Origin: Wenyingzhuangia gilva
GTDB taxonomy: Bacteria; Bacteroidota; Bacteroidia; Flavobacteriales; Flavobacteriaceae
Assembly: GCF_030519655.1 (NCBI RefSeq)
Contig: NZ_JAUMIT010000003.1
Span: 310,001 to 374,000 of the forward strand
Direction: 5' to 3'
Length of the DNA stretch: 64,000 nt
Under the pieces are notes generated by a model. That model made no database searches, was not told the origin of the DNA, and saw only the letters and a program-made list of their open reading frames with translations. Positions 9,018 through 17,709 of this stretch are shown in pieces (position 1 is the stretch's first letter; each line of letters begins with the position of its first letter). Made by a program: the position numbers and the translations under genes.

Positions 9018-10253
9018 ATGAGAAGTTTAAGGTTAGATAAAAGCAAAAATATAGGAGTGATTACAGTATTAATAGCTTCGCTTACTGCTTTGTCATCATT
9101 GGCTATAGATTCTTTTTTATCAGGAATGCCCTTAATGGCTCATTTCTTTGGTGTAGAAATTAACACTATCGAGTTAATTATTACAGTTTATTTTTTAGGT
9201 TTTGCCATTGGTAATTTTTTTGGTGGTCCTTTGTCTGATGCTTTTGGTAGAAAAAAAATTGCATTGGCTGGAATTGGACTTTATGGTTTTTCAGCCTTAT
9301 CCATTCCTTTTTGCGACACCATAGAAATGGTTCTGGTGCTTAGGTTTTTTCAAGCCTTTGGAGGTGGTTTTGCTACTGTTACGGCTAATTTATTTATAAG
9401 AGATTGGTATAAAGGAAAACAAGTGGCTAGGTTAATTACCATTACTGCCATGATTATGATGTTGGTTCCTTTGTTTGCTCCTGTATTAGGAGGGTTTTTA
9501 ATCAACTTACAAGGATGGAAATTGGTGTTTTATTTCCTGTTTGCCATGTCAATAGTTTTGTTTATTATTTTCTATTTACTTGTTCCAGAATCAAGAGATA
9601 AAGAAAGTATTACCAATAAAATAACAGCCAAACAATTGGTGGTCAAGTACAAAATATTATTGTCCGATAGAAACGCTGTTATTTTCTTATTTGCACTATG
9701 TTTTCCTGTATCTGGTTTGTATGTTTTTATTACCAGTGCTTCGTTTATATATTTAGAATATTTTAATGTAGAGGTAAGTGTTTTTCCTTTAATTTTTGCA
9801 ACAAGTATTATTTTAAATGTAGTAGCATCGTTCACAAATACCTATTTATTGAGAGTTTATGAGGCTAAAAAATTATTCCAATTAGGAATTACCATTCAGT
9901 TAATTTCAGGATTTTCATTATTCATCATCACCCTGTTTGATTTGGTTACTTTTTGGAGTGTATTTACTTTAATCGCATTATTTATTGGTAGTATAGGATT
10001 TATATTTGGAAATGGATCGGCCATTTTGTTAGACATCAAACCAGAGGTAAGTGGTGCGGCAAATGCTGCTATTGGAATTACAAGATTTGTATTAGGATTT
10101 TTAGCGGGAACTTTGGTAGCTGTTTTTCATACCAATGATTTAGTACCTATTGGAATAGGAATGTTTGTTTGTTCTTTAATCGGGAATATCATCTTTTTAA
10201 TTTTCAAAGCAATAAGTAATAAATCGATAGCATTGGCAGGCTCATGTAGTTAA
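9018..10253 (+). CDS. MFS multidrug efflux transporter, Bcr/CflA type
   Basis: A 411-residue inner-membrane transporter with about 12 hydrophobic segments. The loop after the second segment carries the MFS signature GPLSDAFGRKKI (about residues 66-77). Early residues LAIDSFLSGMP resemble the D-x-x-x-P motif in the first helix of Bcr/CflA drug exporters. Expected activity is proton-driven export of small toxic compounds; the substrate is unknown. A 10-codon longer frame starting TTG 8988 is rejected because it starts within the promoter box. A hairpin terminator follows at 10281. The AraC gene upstream is the likely regulator. Confidence 0.88.
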   Translation: MRSLRLDKSKNIGVITVLIASLTALSSLAIDSFLSGMPLMAHFFGVEINTIELIITVYFLGFAIGNFFGGPLSDAFGRKKIALAGIGLYGFSALSIPFCDTIEMVLVLRFFQAFGGGFATVTANLFIRDWYKGKQVARLITITAMIMMLVPLFAPVLGGFLINLQGWKLVFYFLFAMSIVLFIIFYLLVPESRDKESITNKITAKQLVVKYKILLSDRNAVIFLFALCFPVSGLYVFITSASFIYLEYFNVEVSVFPLIFATSIILNVVASFTNTYLLRVYEAKKLFQLGITIQLISGFSLFIITLFDLVTFWSVFTLIALFIGSIGFIFGNGSAILLDIKPEVSGAANAAIGITRFVLGFLAGTLVAVFHTNDLVPIGIGMFVCSLIGNIIFLIFKAISNKSIALAGSCS

Positions 10254-10280
10254 ACTAATTTCTTATAAATTTTTTAGTAG

Positions 10281-10332
10281 GCTTGGTTAAGAAATATGTT
10301 TTAAAAACAGTTTTTTAACCAAGCTTTTCTTT
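10281..10332 (+). terminator. Terminator after the MFS gene
   Basis: GCTTGGTTAA (10281-10290) pairs with TTAACCAAGC (10315-10324) across a 24-base loop and is followed by a T-rich run. Confidence 0.65.
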
Positions 10333-10397
10333 TGATAACTTAGGATGAATACCGTAATTTTAGGGTCTTTTATTAATTATTATATATCCACACATTT

Positions 10398-12350
10398 ATG
10401 AAACAAATAATGAATTGGTCTGTGTTAGGTTTATTTGCTTTGCAAGTTTTCTCAGTCACAGCCCAAGAAGTAATCCCTAACAATCAAAGTGATTTTAATC
10501 CTATCATGTATCGTCAGAGCAGTCCTTACAGATCTGCATTGGGGCAACCAGGAGATCAATATTGGCAAAACCAAGCTGATTATAGCATTGAAGCTACTTT
10601 AGATCCTGAAAAAAATACCATTACAGGTCACGTTACCTTAACTTATCACAACAATAGTCCGTATGATTTAAATTATATATGGATGTATGTAGAACAAAAT
10701 CGTTTTACAGAAACTTCTAGAGGAACCTTAACCACTCCAATTATGGGGAATCGTTATTCTGGTGATGTAGATGGTGGTTGTGATATTTCTAATCTTGAAG
10801 CAAAATCAAATAAAAGAAGTAAGGCTTCTTCAAAGCATGTAATTTCAGATACCAGAATGCAAGTGTTTTTTAACGACCCTATTGCTGCTAAAAATGGTGT
10901 TGCCACAGTAAGTATGGATTTTACTTATAAAATTCCTGAATCAGGAATGGACAGAATGGGAAGATTAACTACAGAAAACGGTACTGTATACTCATTAGCA
11001 CAATGGTATCCTAGAGTAGCTGTTTTTGATGATGTTAAAGGATGGAACACAGAGCCTTATTTGGGAGCAGGAGAGTTTTATGTAGACTATGGTAATTATG
11101 ATTATAAAGTAACCGTTCCTTATGATTATGTGGTAGTTGGTTCTGGTGCTTTGGTAAATGATAAAGAAGTACTAACTTCAACTCAAAGAGATCGTTTTGC
11201 TAAAGCGGCTAAAAGTGATGATAGGGTTTATATTATTACACCAGAGGAAGTAAATGATGTTGATAAAACACGTCCAACCCAAAATGGTACACTTACTTGG
11301 CATTTTAAAATGGAAAACACTCGTGATGTTGCTTTTGCCACTTCTAAAGCTTTTGTTTGGGATGCAGCAAAAATTAATTTACCAAGTGGAAAAACTATAA
11401 TGGCACAATCTGTATATCCTAAAGAAGTGTCGGGTAATGATGCTTGGGGGCGTTCAACAGAATATACAAAAGGTTCTGTTGAAAACTATTCTAATCAATG
11501 GTTTGAGTACCCATATCCAAATGCGGTAAACGTAGCTTCAAATGTTGGAGGAATGGAATATCCAGGATTGAGTTTCTGTAACTCAACAAGTACAGGAAGA
11601 GGTTTGTGGGGAGTTACAGATCATGAATTTGGACACAACTGGTTTCCAATGATTGTGGGTTCTAATGAGCGTTTATATCCATGGATGGATGAAGGATTTA
11701 ATACTTTTATTAATTACTACAGTGCCAAAGCTTTTAACAATGGAGAGTATCCAAATGATTTAATTAAAGGAAGAAAAAGTTTAAGGATTTACAATTCTAA
11801 AAATAGAGAAGGAATAGATACTTATCCTGATGTGGTAAATACTCGTAATTTGGGTAACACCGCTTATGGAAAACCAGGTTTGGGATTAATTATGTTAAGA
11901 GAATATATTTTAGGTCCAGAACGTTTTGATTATGCTTTTAAGCAGTATATTAAAAATTGGGCATACAAACATCCACAACCATCAGACTTTTTTAATGCGA
12001 TGGAAAATGGAGCAGGAGAGAACTTAAATTGGTTTTGGAGAGGTTGGTTTTATGGAACTGGTAATATTGATTTAGCTATTTCATACGTTCAGCCTTACAA
12101 AGGAGATTATGTGATTGTTTTAGAAAATAGAGGAGACTTTCCAATGCCTGTAAAGTTAAAAGTAACTTATGATGATGATACCACTGAAATAAAAAATATT
12201 CCAGTAGAAATATGGCAAAGAGGAGATAGTTGGAATTATTTATTAAAAACAACTAAAAGGTTAAAATCAGTTGAGATTGATCCTGATAAAATTTTACCAG
12301 ATGTCAATAGTTCAAATGATGTTTGGCCTAGTGATATTTATAAAGATTAA
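10398..12350 (+). CDS. Secreted M1-family metallopeptidase
   Basis: A 650-residue exported zinc peptidase. The N-terminus (MKQIMNWSVLGLFALQ to VTAQ) is a signal peptide. The gluzincin centre is complete: H409-E-F-G-H413 and E432 (WMDEGFN), with the standard 18-residue spacing. The exopeptidase GAMEN motif is replaced by GGMEYPG, a variant seen in Bacteroidota M1 proteins. It likely trims peptides in the periplasm or outside the cell; the precise specificity is unknown. It has its own transcription unit, with a near-match promoter (TAATTTTA) at 10355-10362 and a shared terminator downstream. Confidence 0.93.
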   Translation: MKQIMNWSVLGLFALQVFSVTAQEVIPNNQSDFNPIMYRQSSPYRSALGQPGDQYWQNQADYSIEATLDPEKNTITGHVTLTYHNNSPYDLNYIWMYVEQNRFTETSRGTLTTPIMGNRYSGDVDGGCDISNLEAKSNKRSKASSKHVISDTRMQVFFNDPIAAKNGVATVSMDFTYKIPESGMDRMGRLTTENGTVYSLAQWYPRVAVFDDVKGWNTEPYLGAGEFYVDYGNYDYKVTVPYDYVVVGSGALVNDKEVLTSTQRDRFAKAAKSDDRVYIITPEEVNDVDKTRPTQNGTLTWHFKMENTRDVAFATSKAFVWDAAKINLPSGKTIMAQSVYPKEVSGNDAWGRSTEYTKGSVENYSNQWFEYPYPNAVNVASNVGGMEYPGLSFCNSTSTGRGLWGVTDHEFGHNWFPMIVGSNERLYPWMDEGFNTFINYYSAKAFNNGEYPNDLIKGRKSLRIYNSKNREGIDTYPDVVNTRNLGNTAYGKPGLGLIMLREYILGPERFDYAFKQYIKNWAYKHPQPSDFFNAMENGAGENLNWFWRGWFYGTGNIDLAISYVQPYKGDYVIVLENRGDFPMPVKLKVTYDDDTTEIKNIPVEIWQRGDSWNYLLKTTKRLKSVEIDPDKILPDVNSSNDVWPSDIYKD

Positions 12351-12353
12351 AAC

Positions 12354-12386
12354 AAAAAGTTCCAGATTTCCCTGGAACTTTTTTTA
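12354..12386. terminator. Bidirectional terminator between M1 peptidase and YggS
   Basis: A perfect 12-bp stem (AAAAAGTTCCAG and its complement) with a 6-base loop and T-runs on both strands between convergent genes. Confidence 0.9.
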
Positions 12387-13046
12387 TTTGTTATAGTTTC
12401 TATTTCCAAAAATGGCACTCCCTACACGAACCATATTACTTCCTTGTTCGATAGCCAATTCATAATCACCACTCATTCCCATAGAAACAGTGTTGAATTG
12501 TGGTTGAGTAGGTTTTAGTTCGTCATAAAAGGTTTTTAGCGATGAAAATTCTTGTTTTATTTGATTTTCATCCTCTACAAAACTCGCCATTCCCATCAAA
12601 CCGACTATTTTTATGTTTTCAAGATTTTTATAATCATCAGAACTTAAAATATCTTTGATTTTTTCAGCCGATAATCCAAATTTAGAATCTTCTTCTGCTA
12701 TTTTTAACTGTAACAAACAATTAATAATTCGGTTGTGTTTTTTAGCTTGTTTGTTGATTTCTTTTAAGGTTGAAAACTTGTCTACTCCATGAATCAAATC
12801 TACAAAATGAGCCATGTATTTTACCTTATTACTTTGTAAATGACCAATCATATGCCAAGAAATATCTTTGGGTAAAACATCGTATTTCTCTACCATTTCC
12901 TGAATTTTATTTTCACCAAATATTCGCTGTCCAGCATCATAGGCCTCTTGAAGATCTGAAACAGGTTTGGTTTTAGATACGGCAACCAAAGTAACTTCTT
13001 TAGGAAGTGTTTTTTTTATATCTGCTAAATTTTGAGAAATACTCAT
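12384..13046 (-). CDS. YggS-family pyridoxal phosphate homeostasis protein
   Basis: A 220-residue single-domain PLP-binding protein (COG0325 / PROSC). The PLP lysine is K25 in VAVSKTKP. Other conserved parts are FGENKIQE, WHMIGHLQSNKVK, SKFGLS, GLMGMA and the phosphate-binding end SMGMSGDYELAI...GSNMVRVGSAIFG. These proteins control free PLP and affect amino acid pools; they have no known catalytic activity. The frame extends 14 codons upstream to 13088, but that stretch lies in the terminator hairpin of the upstream serA gene, so the MSISQNL start at 13046 is preferred. Confidence 0.92.
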   Translation of the reverse strand: MSISQNLADIKKTLPKEVTLVAVSKTKPVSDLQEAYDAGQRIFGENKIQEMVEKYDVLPKDISWHMIGHLQSNKVKYMAHFVDLIHGVDKFSTLKEINKQAKKHNRIINCLLQLKIAEEDSKFGLSAEKIKDILSSDDYKNLENIKIVGLMGMASFVEDENQIKQEFSSLKTFYDELKPTQPQFNTVSMGMSGDYELAIEQGSNMVRVGSAIFGNRNYNK

Positions 13047-13068
13047 GTGATTAGTTTTAAGTTGTGTA

Positions 13069-13107
13069 AAAATAAAAAATCCCCACAAACATATGTTTAT
13101 GGGGATT
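13069..13107 (-). terminator. Terminator after the SerA-type gene
   Basis: On the minus strand AATCCCCA pairs with TGGGGATT, with an inner AAACATATGTTT palindrome, followed by a T-rich run towards yggS. Confidence 0.8.
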
Positions 13108-13127
13108 GATTTATATAGTTAAATAAA

Positions 13128-14078
13128 TTACTTCAAAATAGAAATAATTTGATCAGCTAATTCAGTTCCAATACGGTCTTGTGCTTCTAAAGTAGCTGCA
13201 CCAATATGTGGCGTTAATGAAATATTAGGATTCATTAATACTTTCATAGATGGTTTAGGCTCGCTTTCAAAAACGTCTAATCCAGCTTTTGCAATTTCTC
13301 CACTTTCTAGAGCTTCAATCAAAGCAACTTCATCAATTACACCACCACGAGCAGCGTTGATAATGATTGCTGTGTTTTTCATCATTTTAAATTCTGGAGT
13401 ACTTATTACATAACCATCTTGAGCAGGTACGTGTAAGGTGATAAAATCAGCATTCTTTAACACTTCTTCTTTAGAGACAGTATTTACTGTAAAAGAAACT
13501 TTTTGTCCATCAAAGAACTCTAAGTCTAAATCTACTTTATCAAAGAAAGGGTCAAAAGCAATTACTTTCATACCTAATCCCAAAGCGATTTTAGCAGTAG
13601 CTTGACCAATACGACCAAAACCAATTACTCCTAAAGTTTGTCCTTTTAATTCAACTCCTTTAGCGTAAGATTTTTTTAAAGCTCCAAACTTAGTATCACC
13701 CTCTAAAGGCATGTTTCTGTTTGCATCTTGTAAAAAACGTACCAAACCAAATAAGTGAGCAAATACTAATTCTCCTACAGAGTGAGAAGAAGATGCTGGT
13801 GTATTGATTACGTGTAATCCTTTGTCTTTTGCATATTGTACATCAATGTTATCCATACCAACACCACCACGACCGATGATTTTTAAAGATGGACAAGCAT
13901 CAATTAATTCTTGTCTTACTGTAGTTGCAGATCTTACTAAGATGACATCAATGTTATTCTCATTGATGTAACTTTCCAATTGATCTTGAGCAACTGTAGT
14001 TAAAATTACTTCAAATCCTGCTTTTTCTAAGGCATCAACACCTGATTGTGCTAAACCGTCGTTTGCTAAAACTTTCAT
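13128..14078 (-). CDS. serA: D-3-phosphoglycerate dehydrogenase-type D-2-hydroxyacid dehydrogenase
   Basis: A 316-residue NAD-dependent dehydrogenase, of the short type without the C-terminal ACT regulatory domain. It shows RGGVGMDNID, the nucleotide-binding GFGRIGQATA, and the catalytic Arg (NAARGGVIDE), Glu (LDVFESEP) and His (LTPHIGAAT). It lies 31 bases downstream of serC in the same direction. Together these two enzymes convert 3-phosphoglycerate to phosphoserine, so a SerA role is well supported by context. Strictly, the family alone would permit other 2-hydroxyacid substrates. Confidence 0.88.
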   Translation of the reverse strand: MKVLANDGLAQSGVDALEKAGFEVILTTVAQDQLESYINENNIDVILVRSATTVRQELIDACPSLKIIGRGGVGMDNIDVQYAKDKGLHVINTPASSSHSVGELVFAHLFGLVRFLQDANRNMPLEGDTKFGALKKSYAKGVELKGQTLGVIGFGRIGQATAKIALGLGMKVIAFDPFFDKVDLDLEFFDGQKVSFTVNTVSKEEVLKNADFITLHVPAQDGYVISTPEFKMMKNTAIIINAARGGVIDEVALIEALESGEIAKAGLDVFESEPKPSMKVLMNPNISLTPHIGAATLEAQDRIGTELADQIISILK

Positions 14079-14109
14079 TTAATTATTGTTTATGCTTAGG
14101 GTCTAAGCG

Positions 14110-15168
14110 TTAAAATTTCTTCATTACATCAATCAAAGCTTGTACGCTTTCTTTAGGCATCGCATTGTAAATAGAAGCTCTAAATCCTCCTACAGAACGG
14201 TGACCTTTTACGTTGCTAATTCCCGCTTCTGCACAAGCAGCTAAGAATTCAGCATCTTTAGATTCGTCTTTTAATAAGAATACTACATTCATTAAAGAAC
14301 GATCTTCTTTAGCAACACTATTTACAAATGATGGGTTGTTGTCAATTTCATTGTACAACATAGCCGCTTTTTCTTCATTGTGTTTTTCAACAGCTTTTAA
14401 TCCACCTTGAGCTTTCATGTATTCTAAGTTTAACATAGAAACATAAATAGCAAAAACAGGAGGCGTATTAAACATACTTTCTCCTTTGATATGGATTTGG
14501 TAATCTAACATAGAAGGAATGGTTCTACCAGTATTTCCTAATAAGTCTTTTTTTACAATAACCAAAGTAGCTCCCGCAGGACCTAAGTTCTTTTGTGCAC
14601 CTGCATAAATAATTCCGAATTTAGAAACATCTACGGGTTTAGAGAAAATATCAGAAGACATATCTGCTACCAAAGGAACTTCTGTGGTAGGGAATTCTTT
14701 GAATTGAGTTCCAAAAATAGTATTGTTAGAAGTAATGTGAACATAATCAGCATCCGTAGGAATACTATATCCTTTCGGAATGTAGTTATAATTAGTGTCT
14801 TCAGAAGAGGCCACTACATCTACTTGTCCAAATAATTTTGCTTCTTTAATAGCTTTAGAACTCCAAGCACCAGTATCTACATAGGCAGCTTTACCACCTT
14901 CGTTTTTCATTAAATTGATAGCAGTCATTAAAAATTGCATAGAAGCTCCACCTTGCAAGAATAATACTTCGTGAGTTTCTGGTACATTTAATAATTCTTT
15001 TACCAATGCAACGGCTTTGTCATATACAGCAACAAATTCCTTGCTACGGTGAGATATTTCAATTAATGATAAACCTGTGTTGTCAAAATCTAATACAGCT
15101 TGACTAGCTTTCTCAAATACTTCTTGAGGTAGGATTGAAGGACCTGCGCTAAAATTATGTTTTTTCAT
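14110..15168 (-). CDS. serC: Phosphoserine aminotransferase
   Basis: A 352-residue PLP enzyme converting 3-phosphohydroxypyruvate and glutamate to phosphoserine (also used in vitamin B6 synthesis). It begins [14 protein letters not shown], the usual SerC start. Also seen: [10 protein letters not shown], the PLP lysine K193 in AGAQKNLGP, and the C-terminal [18 protein letters not shown] frame extending to 15195 would start inside the -7 box (15193-15200) and is rejected. The operon continues into the SerA-type gene. Confidence 0.96.
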   Translation of the reverse strand: MKKHNFSAGPSILPQEVFEKASQAVLDFDNTGLSLIEISHRSKEFVAVYDKAVALVKELLNVPETHEVLFLQGGASMQFLMTAINLMKNEGGKAAYVDTGAWSSKAIKEAKLFGQVDVVASSEDTNYNYIPKGYSIPTDADYVHITSNNTIFGTQFKEFPTTEVPLVADMSSDIFSKPVDVSKFGIIYAGAQKNLGPAGATLVIVKKDLLGNTGRTIPSMLDYQIHIKGESMFNTPPVFAIYVSMLNLEYMKAQGGLKAVEKHNEEKAAMLYNEIDNNPSFVNSVAKEDRSLMNVVFLLKDESKDAEFLAACAEAGISNVKGHRSVGGFRASIYNAMPKESVQALIDVMKKF

Positions 15169-15192
15169 TATATATTTAATTTTTGGAAAGCA

Positions 15193-15200
15193 CAAATTTA
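15193..15200 (-). promoter_or_regulatory. -7 promoter box for serC-serA
   Basis: The minus strand reads TAAATTTG, an exact TAnnTTTG match, placing transcription start near 15186 and a leader of about 18 bases before the ATG at 15168. Confidence 0.6.
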
Positions 15201-15252
15201 TAAAATCTAGTCACTTTACCTTTACGTTTGAGTATTTATTTTTAACGTTTTT

Positions 15253-16311
15253 TTACAATGTTATTAAAAAATTAACAGTATCAACGTTATCCGCATAATT
15301 CCATAATTTTGGAACCTGTGTTTGCCCAAATTTTACACTATCTTCAATATTTAGCTCAGAAGTGATGCATTGAATCTTATCTGATTCGTCTTTTAATTTG
15401 ATTTTAAGAGCATCAAAATCATCATAAAATTCATAAAATAGAGAGGCAATAGGAGAGGCGTAGCTTTTATCTTCTTTTAACATTAAAAAACCGTTTTCTT
15501 TAATGTCAAATAAGCTCATTAAATATACGGCTTTGTTATAGTCGTAATTATTGGCGTATTTAGTATAATTAAGAATGTCTTTGTGTTTGTAAACAGCTTT
15601 AAAAAGCTTATCAAAGTCATAATTTCTAGGAACAAATATTTTAGAAACATTTCTACAACCTAATCCGTAATATCTAAAAATATCATCACTTAAATTTTCT
15701 AGTTGCTCATGGGTTTCATTACCATCTAAAACAGCCACAGAATTTCTACTTTTCCTAATGATATGGGGATGTTTTCCGAAATAATAGTCAAAATAGCGAG
15801 CCGTATTATTACTTCCCGTAGCAATTACTGCATCATAATTTTGTAGTTTTTCTTCTGTAAAAGTAAATGTTCCTTTAAAGCTAGGCTCTATATATTCTAA
15901 ATATTTTGCTATAAGTGGAATAAAATGTTTATCATTTGACGATAATTTGGCCAAGACTTTATTTCCGGTAATGGCTACACATAAAAAGTCATGAAAGCCT
16001 ACTAAAGGAATGTTTCCAGCCATAATAACTGCAATGGTTTTATGATTAGTTGATGGAACGTTATATTCTTGTAACCACTGATCAATGTTTTTTTTAGTTA
16101 GTGTTTTTGCCCAACTATCAAAAGCAAATAACACATTGTTTTGAGTAAACCAACTGTTGTATTCTTCGGCTCTTTTTATTTGAGTAGCAAATACCTCAAA
16201 AAATAAATCATTAAAAGGAATATCTTCTTTTTTAAGAATCTCAGTTGTTGTAAATTGCGAAAGAAATTGCCCTAAGGTAATAAATGCTTGTTTTCTCTTA
16301 TCTAAACTCAT
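15253..16311 (-). CDS. Acyl-CoA reductase (LuxC-like)
   Basis: A 352-residue protein of the LuxC / acyl-CoA reductase family, an aldehyde-dehydrogenase relative that reduces activated acyl groups to aldehydes with NADPH. Visible features are the nucleotide-binding segment VIMAGNIPLVGFHDFL (about 93-108), VIATGSNNTARYFDYYFGKHP, and the Cys in YYGLGCRNVSKIFVP that serves as acyl acceptor in the family. Bacteroidota often keep this gene between serC and the divergent ferredoxin, as here. The substrate is unknown, and there are no luciferase genes nearby. It is separated from serC by 84 bases that contain the serC promoter. Confidence 0.85.
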   Translation of the reverse strand: MSLDKRKQAFITLGQFLSQFTTTEILKKEDIPFNDLFFEVFATQIKRAEEYNSWFTQNNVLFAFDSWAKTLTKKNIDQWLQEYNVPSTNHKTIAVIMAGNIPLVGFHDFLCVAITGNKVLAKLSSNDKHFIPLIAKYLEYIEPSFKGTFTFTEEKLQNYDAVIATGSNNTARYFDYYFGKHPHIIRKSRNSVAVLDGNETHEQLENLSDDIFRYYGLGCRNVSKIFVPRNYDFDKLFKAVYKHKDILNYTKYANNYDYNKAVYLMSLFDIKENGFLMLKEDKSYASPIASLFYEFYDDFDALKIKLKDESDKIQCITSELNIEDSVKFGQTQVPKLWNYADNVDTVNFLITL

Positions 16312-16330
16312 TATAAGTTAGTTTGTGGGT

Positions 16331-16360
16331 TTTGAATGAATACAAAATGTATTATTTTTG
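16331..16360 (+). promoter_or_regulatory. Promoter of the ferredoxin gene (-33 and -7)
   Basis: TTTG (16331-16334), 18 bases, then TATTTTTG (16353-16360), a full Bacteroidota -33/-7 pair. A TTG at 16358 that opens the longest reading frame lies within the -7 box, so the ATG at 16388 is the real start. Confidence 0.7.
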
Positions 16361-16387
16361 TGGCACAAATTTAAAGAAAAAAGAACG

Positions 16388-16738
16388 ATGGCAATTATAA
16401 TAACAGACGAATGTATAAACTGTGGAGCTTGTGAACCAGAGTGTCCTAATAATGCAATATATGAAGGTGCTGAAGAGTGGAAGTATTCTGAGGGAACTTC
16501 TTTAGAGGGAGACTTTGTCTTACCAAATGGACATAGTGGGAATGCTGATGAAGAGCAAGAGCCTATTTCTGATGAAGTTTATTACATTGTACCTGATAAA
16601 TGTACAGAATGTAAAGGTTTCCATGATGAGCCACAATGTGCTGCTGTTTGTCCAGTTGACTGTTGTGTACCTGATGAAGATGTGGTAGAAACAGAAGAGG
16701 AATTGTTAGCCAAACAAGCATTTTTACACAAAGACTAA
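16388..16738 (+). CDS. 2[4Fe-4S] ferredoxin
   Basis: A 116-residue electron carrier. The first cluster motif is C9-x2-C12-x2-C15-x3-C19-P; the second is CTECKGFHDEPQCAAVCP, with an 8-residue insertion between the second and third Cys, as in Alvin-type ferredoxins. A long acidic stretch separates the motifs (AEEWKYSEG to EEQEPISDE). It is cytoplasmic. It is divergent from the acyl-CoA reductase, a conserved arrangement in Flavobacteriia that may reflect a functional link; that link is inferred. Start chosen from the promoter position; a strong terminator follows. Confidence 0.93.
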   Translation: MAIIITDECINCGACEPECPNNAIYEGAEEWKYSEGTSLEGDFVLPNGHSGNADEEQEPISDEVYYIVPDKCTECKGFHDEPQCAAVCPVDCCVPDEDVVETEEELLAKQAFLHKD

Positions 16739-16756
16739 GGTTAAAATATACTTATT

Positions 16757-16795
16757 AAAAACGCCAATCATAATTTATGATTGGCGTTTTTTGTT
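16757..16795 (+). terminator. Terminator after the ferredoxin gene
   Basis: A 16-bp perfect stem (core ACGCCAATCATA) with a 3-base loop, closing in a T-run. Confidence 0.9.
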
Positions 16796-16826
16796 TCATA
16801 AATTGAAAGAAAAAAATATAAGATAA

Positions 16827-16834
16827 TATATTTG
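16827..16834 (+). promoter_or_regulatory. -7 promoter box for the SGNH hydrolase
   Basis: TATATTTG matches TAnnTTTG. A GTG at 16834 overlaps its last base and is rejected as a start. Confidence 0.55.
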
Positions 16835-16866
16835 TGATATTATCAAAATCTATTGAATTCCATAAT

Positions 16867-17628
16867 ATGTTTACAAAACTGAATTTTTCTGTGTTGTTAT
16901 TTTATATAATGACTGTTTTTACAAGTCTTTTTGCTCAAGAAAATAATAATAGACCTTCAGATTTATTTCCAACAGAAAAAGTGGTTACTAGATACCATAA
17001 TGATTGGACAATTAAAAATTATCAAAGTAGAATAGCTACGTTCAAAAAAGATATTCCAGAGTTTGGAGATGTTTTTTTTATAGGAAATAGCATCACCCAA
17101 CAAGCAGGTGATTGGAATGAAAAGTTTGAATTAAATCACATTAAAAATAGAGGAATTGCAGGTGATGTAACCGATGGTGTGATTGCTAGGCTAAATGAAA
17201 TTGTGTATTACAAACCCAAAGCTGTGTTTATTTTAATAGGGATCAATGATTTGTTTAACATGCATCATGATTTAGATAAAAGTCATAATTTAAAATATGA
17301 TAAAATTATTCCATCGGCTAAATATGTAGGGAAAAATATCATGAAAATTGCAAAAATCATTCACCAAAAATCACCAAATACTAAAATTTTTGTAAGAACC
17401 GTGCTTCCAACCACACGTCCATTTTTAAAAGATGAAATTTTAGAAATTAATAAAATTATTAAAAAAGGAGCGCATAAAGGTTTTTATTCTGTAGTTGATT
17501 TATATAACGTTTTTGTTGATGAATCTGGTTTTATGAAAAAAGAATTAACCAAAGATGGGGTTCATTTGAATGACAAGGGCTATGAGCAATGGGTAACTTT
17601 TGAAAAACCAATACTTTTGAAACTCTAA
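16867..17628 (+). CDS. Secreted SGNH/GDSL-family hydrolase
   Basis: A 253-residue exported esterase-like protein. A signal peptide covers residues 1-~24 (hydrophobic, ending SLFAQ). The four SGNH blocks are present: S75 in GNSITQ, G99 in GIAGDV, N127 in GINDLF, and D230/H233 in DGVHLN. This subgroup includes acetylxylan esterases and platelet-activating-factor-hydrolase-like enzymes that remove acyl groups from glycans; the substrate here is unknown. A longer frame from GTG 16834 would start in the promoter and would mask the signal peptide. The stop lies immediately before the satD operator repeats. Confidence 0.88.
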   Translation: MFTKLNFSVLLFYIMTVFTSLFAQENNNRPSDLFPTEKVVTRYHNDWTIKNYQSRIATFKKDIPEFGDVFFIGNSITQQAGDWNEKFELNHIKNRGIAGDVTDGVIARLNEIVYYKPKAVFILIGINDLFNMHHDLDKSHNLKYDKIIPSAKYVGKNIMKIAKIIHQKSPNTKIFVRTVLPTTRPFLKDEILEINKIIKKGAHKGFYSVVDLYNVFVDESGFMKKELTKDGVHLNDKGYEQWVTFEKPILLKL

Positions 17629-17704
17629 TATATCTTAAAAGTCATATATTCTTGTTTATATGATAAAAAGCATATATTTGTGTATATATGATAAAAAGCA
17701 TATA
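17629..17704 (+). repeat. Three phased 20-bp operator-like repeats before satD
   Basis: Two exact copies of TATATGATAAAAAGCATATA lie at 17657-17676 and 17685-17704. A third copy, matching 16 of 20 bases, lies at 17629-17648. Each copy starts exactly 28 bases after the last. Every unit is an inverted repeat (TATATG, 8-base spacer, CATATA). They bracket the satD promoter: the first is upstream of the -33, the second ends in the -7 box, and the third covers the leader up to 5 bases before the satD ATG. This looks like an operator for a dimeric DNA-binding protein, possibly SatD itself. Confidence 0.85.
17652..17680 (+). promoter_or_regulatory. Promoter of satD (-33 and -7)
   Basis: TTG (17652-17654), 18 bases, then TATATTTG (17673-17680). 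The -7 box overlaps operator copy 2, and the start of transcription (about 17687) falls in copy 3. Confidence 0.65.
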
Positions 17705-17709
17705 AAACA

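Noticed and set aside
15253-16311. Bioluminescence operon (LuxC homologue)
   Set aside because: No luxA, luxB, luxD or luxE genes are nearby; the protein belongs to the wider acyl-CoA reductase family.
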